Origin: Streptomyces ferrugineus
GTDB taxonomy: Bacteria; Actinomycetota; Actinomycetes; Streptomycetales; Streptomycetaceae
Direction: 5' to 3'
Assembly: GCF_015160855.1 (NCBI RefSeq)
Contig: NZ_CP063373.1
Location: forward strand, 1,984,001-2,048,000
DNA length: 64,000 nucleotides
Both the position numbers and the translations under genes were made by a program. This document shows positions 58,091 through 64,000 of this stretch, piece after piece (position 1 is the stretch's first letter; the number at the start of each line of letters is the position of its first letter). The notes beneath the pieces were generated by a model. It was not told the DNA's origin. It searched no databases and saw only the letters and a program-made list of their open reading frames with translations.

Positions 58091-58828
58091 CTACGTCCTC
58101 CGGGCATGCAGCAGCAGGATCGAGGCGAGGGGCGGCCGGGCACAGGCCAGCCGGTCGATCGGCCGCAGCGGACGCGGTACGCCGTGGAAGGGCGCGCCCG
58201 CGAGGCGTACGACCTCGAAGCCGGACGCGGCGACGAACTCCCGCAGCGCACGGGCGGTGTAGAGCCGCAGATGCCCTACGACCTCCCGCCCCGGCCGGCC
58301 GTGGATCGCCCGCAGACTGACCTCCGAGAACACCGGCTGCACCCCGGCCAGCAGCAGGGCGCGGTTGTACCAGGCGGCCAGGTTCGGAGTGGAGAGCATC
58401 AGGTGGCCGCCGGGGCGCAGCACCCGGCGGATCTCGTCCAGGGCGGCGTCCGGGTCGACGAGATGCTCGACGACCTCGCTGAACAGCACGGCGTCGGCGG
58501 ATCCGGCCCGCAACGGCAGTCCGCCGTCGGTGAGTTCACCGCGCACGGCGTACGGGATCCGGGTGCGGGCCCGGCGCAGGGCGTCCTGGGACCAGTCGAC
58601 GCCGATGATGCGGTGGCCGGGCAGCAGGGGGGCGGCGGTGGCCGCGGCGGTGCCGTCGCCGCAGCCGATGTCGAGGATCGTGCGGGGCCGGTCGCCGGCC
58701 GGTCCCAGGGCCTCGGCGAGCATGCGGGCCTGGCGGCGGCTGCGGGGGGTGCCGGAGGCGACGGGGACGGCGGGGTTCTCGTAGAAGTCGCGGAGGTCCT
58801 TCGGGGGCGGGGTCGCGGTCGTCGTCAC
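58091..58828 (-). CDS. Class I SAM-dependent methyltransferase
   Basis: 245 residues. SAM loop ILDIGCGDGTAAATAAPLL, IIGVDWSQDALRRAR, then DAVLFSEVVEHLVDPDAALDEIRRVLRPGG and LMLSTPNLAAWYNRALLLAG, the UbiE/Coq3-like pattern. C-terminal HGRPGREVVGHLRLYTARALREF is shared with methyltransferases of surface-polysaccharide loci. The GTG overlaps the stop of the condensation-type gene (GTGA), and only two bases separate its stop from the next start. Confidence 0.92.
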   Translation of the reverse strand: MTTTATPPPKDLRDFYENPAVPVASGTPRSRRQARMLAEALGPAGDRPRTILDIGCGDGTAAATAAPLLPGHRIIGVDWSQDALRRARTRIPYAVRGELTDGGLPLRAGSADAVLFSEVVEHLVDPDAALDEIRRVLRPGGHLMLSTPNLAAWYNRALLLAGVQPVFSEVSLRAIHGRPGREVVGHLRLYTARALREFVAASGFEVVRLAGAPFHGVPRPLRPIDRLACARPPLASILLLHARRT

Positions 58829-60216
58829 GCGGTCACCTCCGTGGCGTGCAGGTAGTGCTCGAAGAGGTCCCGCAGATGGGCGCCGTCGCCGTGGCTGAGC
58901 AGGGCCCGTGACCAGCGCAGGGCGAGGTGGAGGCGGCCGGCGGTCGAGGCGGTGGTGACGGTCAGGCCGCGCGGCATCCGGGCGGGCGCCGAGAACCACA
59001 CGGCGTGCGCGCGGCCGGCCTCCTCGCCGAAGTCCAGGGCGTAGGGGATACGGCCGATGTTGCTGAGCAGGGTCGTGGAGGTCCAGGGCGCGGCGGCTCT
59101 GCGCAGACCGCGGGTGAGGGCGGCGCGGACGGCGACGGGGGCCCATGGGGTGGCGAGGAGGGAGGCGCCGTGGCCGAGCTGGGGGCGGGGGAGGGACTTG
59201 AGCGCGCGGGTGCGGGTGGCGGTGCGGCGCAGCAGGTCCGGCATGTCGGCGGGGGCGTGGGCTGCCAACTCCTCGGGCGTGAAGGGGACTTCGACCAGTC
59301 GGGTGCCGTTGCCGATGGGCATGGTGGCGTCCCGGGGGCGGTCGTCCACGGGCATGGTGATGCGCAGGGGGCGGGGGCGGACGCCGTGTTCCCTGTTCCA
59401 GTGGGCGATGGTCAGGGCTGTGGTGACCATGAGCTGGTCGTTGACCGTGTAGGGGGAGCCCTTGGGGCGGTGCGGGAGGGGGAGTTCGGTGACGAGCATC
59501 CCGTTGCCCGGGGAGGGTTCGGGGGTGCCGGGGGCCACCCGGGCGGGGGGTGACCAGTTGGACGGGGTCTGGTCGGCCTGCGGTGGGGCTTGCGCCGTCC
59601 GGACGGGGGTCACCCGGGCGGGGGAGTTGTCCCGGCCGCCGTAGAGCTCGGCGGCGGTGGCGAGGACGCGGAGGCAGGCGGGGCCGTCGAGGGCGGTGTG
59701 GTTGATGGTGAGGAAGAGAACGGTGCCGTGTGACGTGCGGGGCTGCGGACCGTCGGCTCCGCGCAGCCGTACACCTACGGCATCGGTCGCCTCGCTGCCC
59801 TCGACCGGCCCCGCCCCCTCCACCGCCTCCAGCCTGATCGGCGGCGAAAGAGACAACGGCGGCGCCTCCGTGAGCGCCCGGGTCCGCGCATCCCGCAACG
59901 CGTCCCGCCCCGGCGCCAGGAAGCTCACCACCTCCACGTCCGGCTCCGCCGTCAGCTCCCACTCGTACCGGCGCCGGTACCACCGCCCCGGCGCCTCCCG
60001 CATCAGAATCCGGGGATGCCGGCGCAACGCCTGCGCGAAGGCGGTGCGCAGCCGCCCCTGGTCCAGCCGTCCCGGGAGGTGGACCTCGATATGAACCGTC
60101 TCCGGTTCCTCCTCCTGGAGGCAGTGCCGGGCGACCTCGTCCACGACGGGGAAGGGGATACGGGCCGGTGGCCGCAGCGGGCCCTCGGCGCGTGCGGGCT
60201 GCTGGAGTGCGGTCAT
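58825..60216 (-). CDS. Condensation-domain acyltransferase
   Basis: 463 residues of the NRPS-condensation/PapA/WS-DGAT superfamily, free-standing. The active-site motif reads NHTALDG, keeping the catalytic His and the Asp-Gly of HHxxxDG but with Asn in the first His position. LPGRLDQGRLRTAFAQALRRHP and SNIGRIP are other landmarks, with a C-terminal SRALLSHGDGAHLRDLFEHYL. It would transfer an acyl group to a hydroxyl or amine; in the operon with AftD-like and methyltransferase genes, acylation of a cell-surface glycan is a sensible guess. ATGA overlap with the upstream gene. Confidence 0.85.
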   Translation of the reverse strand: MTALQQPARAEGPLRPPARIPFPVVDEVARHCLQEEEPETVHIEVHLPGRLDQGRLRTAFAQALRRHPRILMREAPGRWYRRRYEWELTAEPDVEVVSFLAPGRDALRDARTRALTEAPPLSLSPPIRLEAVEGAGPVEGSEATDAVGVRLRGADGPQPRTSHGTVLFLTINHTALDGPACLRVLATAAELYGGRDNSPARVTPVRTAQAPPQADQTPSNWSPPARVAPGTPEPSPGNGMLVTELPLPHRPKGSPYTVNDQLMVTTALTIAHWNREHGVRPRPLRITMPVDDRPRDATMPIGNGTRLVEVPFTPEELAAHAPADMPDLLRRTATRTRALKSLPRPQLGHGASLLATPWAPVAVRAALTRGLRRAAAPWTSTTLLSNIGRIPYALDFGEEAGRAHAVWFSAPARMPRGLTVTTASTAGRLHLALRWSRALLSHGDGAHLRDLFEHYLHATEVTA

Positions 60217-63200
60217 GTGGCCTCGCCCTTCCCGGTGTCGTCGGCGTCCTCAGGACGGGTCGCCCGGAACCGCGGTTTGCGCGGCGCGATGCGTGCCGTC
60301 GTCGGATCGGGGTCCGGCCCGCCGGGCCCGCGCGCGGAGACGGTCGGCCCGGAGGCGCCGGGCGACTCGTCACCCAACGGACTGCGCCCCCGCTCCCGCT
60401 GCGGCAAGGGCGGCGCCGACGCGTCCGACGAGACCGCCCCGGAGCCCGAACCACCGACCCCGGCGACTGGCGGCACCACAGCGCCGGATCCGCCCGGTGC
60501 TCCGGAGCTGGGTGGAGGGCTGCCGGGTTCTGCTGGTCCGGTCGGGAACCCGCTCGGTTCTGCCGGTCCGGCCGGGGATCCACCAGACCCTGCCGGCCCG
60601 GTCGCGAATTCGGCGGGTGCTCTCGGTCCGGCCGTGGGCTCCCCCGGCCTTTCGGTGCCCGGCGCCGCCTCCGGCTCCCGGACCCCCACCACCGCGGCGA
60701 ACAGCCCGATCAACGCCAGTAGTTGAGCCGCCGGTCCGAAGGCGCCCTCTTGCGCTCCCACCGGCTCTCCGGCTCCGAGAGCCGCGGCGACTCCCGCCCC
60801 GGCGAGGGCCGCGAGCGCGAGCGGCACCAGCAGTGCGTGCCTCCGCCACGCCACCACCGCCAGCGCCGGCACCAGCAGCGCGAACCAGCCGGCGATCAGC
60901 ACGCCCACCACCGTCACGGCCACCGTGCCCAGCCACAGCCCCGGCAGCGGCGGAGCGGGCTGCGGCTCGTCGGGGTTCGGGGCTCGGCGGCGCCACAGCG
61001 CCAGTCCGGCCAGCAGCGCGAGCCCGACCGCGCTGCCGATCAGCCCGCCCTCGTAGGTCACCGCCGGCTCGTACGACAGCTCGACCGTGCCGCCGGCGCC
61101 CGCCGGGACGCGCCAGCCCTGCTGCCAGCCGTCCAGCCGCACCGGCGTCAGTTCCTTGCCGTTCAGCGTGGCGCGCCAGCCGTCGTTGAAGTTCTCGTAC
61201 ATCGTCAGGTAGCTCGCCGCCCCCGAGCCGACGCTCAGCGCGCGCCGGTCGCCGAGCCAGTCCCGTATGTCCAGATCACGTGGGGCGGCCGCGGCCTCGC
61301 CCACCGTGCCGCGCGTGAGCGTGACGTCGGTGAGGGCGAGCGGTCCGGCGTCACCGGCCTCGACCGAGTGGTCCCCGGCGGGCAGGCGCAACTCGGTGTC
61401 GTCCCGGCCCTGCTGACAGAGCGTCACAGCCACCTGGCGCCGCTCCACCAGGTCGCGGACCGTCCCCTTCACGCTCGTGCGGTACAGCTCGCCGTCCACC
61501 GACACCACCGGCCCCTGCCCGCACGGCAGCGAGAACGGCCGCGACCCCTTCGGCTGCGGGGTGCGGTACTGGTCGAGGGCCGGCAGATAGGCCTCCGTCA
61601 GGCCCACCGGCAGTTGCAGGTCCTCGCCCACCATGGGGTTGTAGAGGGTCAGCGGGGCCGTGTCGGTGATGGTGATGTCGAGCCGGTCGGTCGTGATGGG
61701 CGGGAAGCGCACCCAGCCGTTCTCGTCGACCCCGGCGATCACCGCACCGTCCGGCGAGCTGATGTGCACCTCGGTCGGGCGGGTGGACAGCCCCCCGGCC
61801 GGCGCCAGCACCAGTTCCCCGACCGCCTGCTTGCCCGGCCAGCGCAGATGGATCGTCGGCCGGTCGCCCCCGATCCACGCCGTGGTCAGGTCGCCGTCGG
61901 TCAGGTTGCGCGGCGACAGCCCCGCGCCCAGCCGGGCCGTGGAGTCGGCGGTCGCCTCGATCCGGTTCCGCTGGTCCGGCGCCACCTCGTACAGCAGCTT
62001 GTCCAGCTCCTCGCCCGCCACCGGCACGGCACTGGCCCGCACCTGGTACGTCCCCGCGCCGGAGGTCGAAAAGCGCCGGTGCAGTCCGGCCTCGGTACCC
62101 GTCGGCGACAGACCGGTCGGGTCGGCCGCCCGGGACAGGGAGACGATCTCGGCGTCGGCTCCGGAGCCCTCGGCGTCGGTGGGCAGCCGCAGCAGCCGGG
62201 TCACCTGCACGTCCGGCAGCGCGATCTCGGAGAAGCCCGCCCCGGTCAGACCCGTCCGCCGGGACACCGAGTCGGTGATCGTCAGCTTCATCCAACTCGT
62301 CTCGCCCGCAGGCGCCTTCACCGACTGCGCCGTACCGTCCGGGCGCAGGAACGAACTCACCGCCCCCTTCTCCGTCTCCACCCGCACCCGCGTCGGCGCC
62401 TCCCGCACGCCCTCCTGCGGCAGCGGCGCCACCTCGAACGACGACGGCATGTCGTACGACCCGCCCGCGAAGGCGATCCGCAGCCACTCACCGTCCGGCG
62501 AGCCCTCCGAGCCCTCGGTCCACGCCGTGTCCGGGTTGCCGTCGAAGGCGTTCACCGGGTCGAACTGCGGCAGATGGAACAGCCAGCTTCCGTACGAGGA
62601 CGCCGTCACCGACCGCGCGCCGCGCAGCTCGGCCACCGTCTGGTGGTCGCGGCCGGCGGTGGGCAGGATCTGGTGCGGTTTCTCGCCCGCGTCCTGGGCG
62701 GCGTCCGGCGCGTTGCGCTCGTCGCGGGTGTACGTGTACGACGTGTTGGCGTTGACCAGCCCGAACCGGGTGTCCGCGCGCCGCAGCCCGTCGCCGACCA
62801 CCTGCACGGGCGGCGAGCCGAGACCGGGGTGGTTGTCACCGGTCAGCACCGTCGCCCGGCCGCGCAGGTCGGACGCCAGCGGCAGCAGCGCCTCCGGGCC
62901 GCCGGAGACGACGGCCGTGTCGGCGACCGGCCGCAGCCCGGCCTGGTGCGGGCGCGGCACGTCCTCGCTCACCGGCTGGTAGATCTCCACCGCCCGCTGC
63001 CGTGGATACAGCCCCTCCACCTGGAGCGGGGTGCCGGCGGCGATCTGCCCGCCGGTCGTCACCGGCCCGAGGCCCGTCACCCGCTCGTACCCGGACTGTT
63101 CCAGGGTCCGCTTCACCGTCGTCGTGGGCACGGAACCGATCTGGTCGGGGTCGAGGTCGTTGCGGACGACGACGTAGTACACCCCCGCCCGGCTGAGGTA

Positions 63201-64000
63201 ATCGGCCAGCCCCGGCACCTGGCCCCCGCTCGTCAGCGCCTGTTCGACGGCGTCCATCGCGCGCCGGTTGCCGGGCGTGCCGAAGGGCACGTAGTCCCGC
63301 TGCGCCCAGCGCGAGTCGGCGAGGACGTCGAGGGGCTGGTCGATGGTGGAGCCCCAGGTGTAGATGCCGTGCGCGGTGGCCGGGACGACGAGGGCGCGGG
63401 CGTCGGGGGAGTACTTCTTCATCCAGTCGGCCGTGGCCTGCCAGTACTTGGGCAGCTCCTTGAAGGAACCCGAGGTGAGGATCGAGCCGTTGAGATACGG
63501 CCACATCAGCCCGGGCAGCACCAGTACGGCCACGACCAGCGGCGCGAACCGCCGCCCCCGCACCGGCCGCGCCCCGCGCGCCTCGGCCGCCACGCCCGCC
63601 AGATGGGCGATCCCCAGCACCAGGGCGAGCGCGAGCCCGGTCTGGAACTTGTAGATGTTCCGGAAGGGGACGAGCCCGCCGTCCAGCCAGTCCTGCACCA
63701 CCCCGTGGAAGGGCGCCCCGAACCTCCCGCCGTACCCGGCGAGCAGAATCAGCGCGACCGTCACCACGGTCAGCACCAGCCACCGCCGCTCCGGCATGTC
63801 CCGCCGCGCCAGCCCCGCGAGCCCCAGTCCGGCCGCGAGCGCCGAGCAGACGATCACGATCGCCGAGGAGGCGACGGTCCATCCGGCCGGCAGCCAGGCG
63901 TCCCCGAAGTGCAGATAGGCGACCCAGTTCCCGGCCCCGCGCAGGGCCTCCGTCGCCGCCATGGTCTCGGTCGTGGTCTGCGAACTCTCCACGTACGGAA
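60213..64000 (-). CDS. AftD-like alpha-(1,3)-arabinofuranosyltransferase family protein, C-terminal part
   Basis: Truncated by the window edge: the frame is open through 64000 (about 1261 codons visible, no start). A few membrane segments (VASSAIVIVCSALAAGLGLAG, LVLTVVTVALILLAGYGG, LALALVLGIAHLAGV), then a long extracellular part containing HGIYTWGSTIDQPLDV and several carbohydrate-binding-like beta domains, then four more helices near the end (GGLIGSAVGLALLAGLALW, LWLGTVAVTVVGVLIAGWFALLV). This is the layout of mycobacterial AftD (GT-C enzyme, DUF3367 region), which branches arabinan in the cell wall. Streptomyces lack mycobacterial arabinogalactan, so the acceptor is unknown. A Pro/Gly-rich cytoplasmic tail with 10-residue repeats ends the protein. 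Confidence 0.85.
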   Translation of the reverse strand, partial: PYVESSQTTTETMAATEALRGAGNWVAYLHFGDAWLPAGWTVASSAIVIVCSALAAGLGLAGLARRDMPERRWLVLTVVTVALILLAGYGGRFGAPFHGVVQDWLDGGLVPFRNIYKFQTGLALALVLGIAHLAGVAAEARGARPVRGRRFAPLVVAVLVLPGLMWPYLNGSILTSGSFKELPKYWQATADWMKKYSPDARALVVPATAHGIYTWGSTIDQPLDVLADSRWAQRDYVPFGTPGNRRAMDAVEQALTSGGQVPGLADYLSRAGVYYVVVRNDLDPDQIGSVPTTTVKRTLEQSGYERVTGLGPVTTGGQIAAGTPLQVEGLYPRQRAVEIYQPVSEDVPRPHQAGLRPVADTAVVSGGPEALLPLASDLRGRATVLTGDNHPGLGSPPVQVVGDGLRRADTRFGLVNANTSYTYTRDERNAPDAAQDAGEKPHQILPTAGRDHQTVAELRGARSVTASSYGSWLFHLPQFDPVNAFDGNPDTAWTEGSEGSPDGEWLRIAFAGGSYDMPSSFEVAPLPQEGVREAPTRVRVETEKGAVSSFLRPDGTAQSVKAPAGETSWMKLTITDSVSRRTGLTGAGFSEIALPDVQVTRLLRLPTDAEGSGADAEIVSLSRAADPTGLSPTGTEAGLHRRFSTSGAGTYQVRASAVPVAGEELDKLLYEVAPDQRNRIEATADSTARLGAGLSPRNLTDGDLTTAWIGGDRPTIHLRWPGKQAVGELVLAPAGGLSTRPTEVHISSPDGAVIAGVDENGWVRFPPITTDRLDITITDTAPLTLYNPMVGEDLQLPVGLTEAYLPALDQYRTPQPKGSRPFSLPCGQGPVVSVDGELYRTSVKGTVRDLVERRQVAVTLCQQGRDDTELRLPAGDHSVEAGDAGPLALTDVTLTRGTVGEAAAAPRDLDIRDWLGDRRALSVGSGAASYLTMYENFNDGWRATLNGKELTPVRLDGWQQGWRVPAGAGGTVELSYEPAVTYEGGLIGSAVGLALLAGLALWRRRAPNPDEPQPAPPLPGLWLGTVAVTVVGVLIAGWFALLVPALAVVAWRRHALLVPLALAALAGAGVAAALGAGEPVGAQEGAFGPAAQLLALIGLFAAVVGVREPEAAPGTERPGEPTAGPRAPAEFATGPAGSGGSPAGPAEPSGFPTGPAEPGSPPPSSGAPGGSGAVVPPVAGVGGSGSGAVSSDASAPPLPQRERGRSPLGDESPGASGPTVSARGPGGPDPDPTTARIAPRKPRFRATRPEDADDTGKGEAT
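60528..60647. repeat. Four 30-bp repeats in the tail of the AftD-like gene
   Basis: Units at 60528, 60558, 60588 and 60618, each near TTCTGCCGGTCCGG plus 16 variable bases, encode 10-residue Gly-Pro-rich units (GPAEPSGFPT and relatives). In frame, so the copy number can change without loss of the protein. Confidence 0.8.

Overview
The window looks like chromosomal DNA from a Streptomyces or a close relative. GC is very high, third codon positions are almost all G or C, GTG starts are common, and the sequence carries HrdA, an MreB-like protein, SARP-type and SAV_2336-type domains, and an abundant Streptomyces intergenic repeat. From memory, the order nitrate reductase / CbiX / dGTPase / dnaG / hrdA / ABC pair and later mbl / malonyl-CoA synthetase matches the chromosomal core arm of Streptomyces, but I could not run an alignment.

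Layout. 1-8.8 kb: truncated phosphotransferase, secreted M4 protease, gamma-glutamylcyclotransferase-like protein, assimilatory-type nitrate reductase, a gene graveyard (TnpB and enoyl-CoA hydratase remnants), an orphan P450, a SanA-like protein and a CbiX-like chelatase. 8.9-14.9 kb: dgt, an FAD reductase, dnaG and hrdA, closed by a strong bidirectional hairpin. 14.9-20.7 kb: a heterodimeric ABC exporter, a sugar kinase and a YtxH protein. 20.8-26.3 kb: two identical tRNA-Asn genes, a CAT-anticodon tRNA, a broken coding stretch, an amidinotransferase, a universal stress protein followed by a MITE-like insertion, and an erythromycin-esterase-like protein. 26.4-35.3 kb: a VanW protein, a tight five-gene operon (tctCBA, universal stress protein, DUF475) and a divergent citrate-type two-component system.

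35.3-44.8 kb: the MreB-like gene and, upstream on the same strand, the most interesting locus in the window. It is a three-gene operon encoding a trypsin-like/VMAP protein, a MoxR AAA ATPase and a 1553-residue SAV_2336-type protein. I read it as a vWA-MoxR-VMAP ternary conflict (immunity-like) system whose vWA partner is fused to a pseudokinase, a SARP/BTAD module and a degenerate HAD domain.

44.9-51.1 kb: a malonate uptake and activation operon (matC, matB, fused carboxyltransferase) with a divergent GntR regulator and twin palindromic operators. A complete IS481-family element with a perfect 6-bp target duplication sits on the regulator's stop codon. 51.1-55.5 kb: a HAD-like remnant, a MarR protein, a MerR-PP2C fusion with a classic 19-bp-spacer MerR promoter, an ATP-grasp protein, and a BlaI/M56 pair. 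55.6-64 kb: an overlapping operon for a presumed cell-surface glycan or lipid pathway (AftD-like arabinofuranosyltransferase cut by the window end, condensation-type acyltransferase, two methyltransferases, Trm112, EamA transporter).
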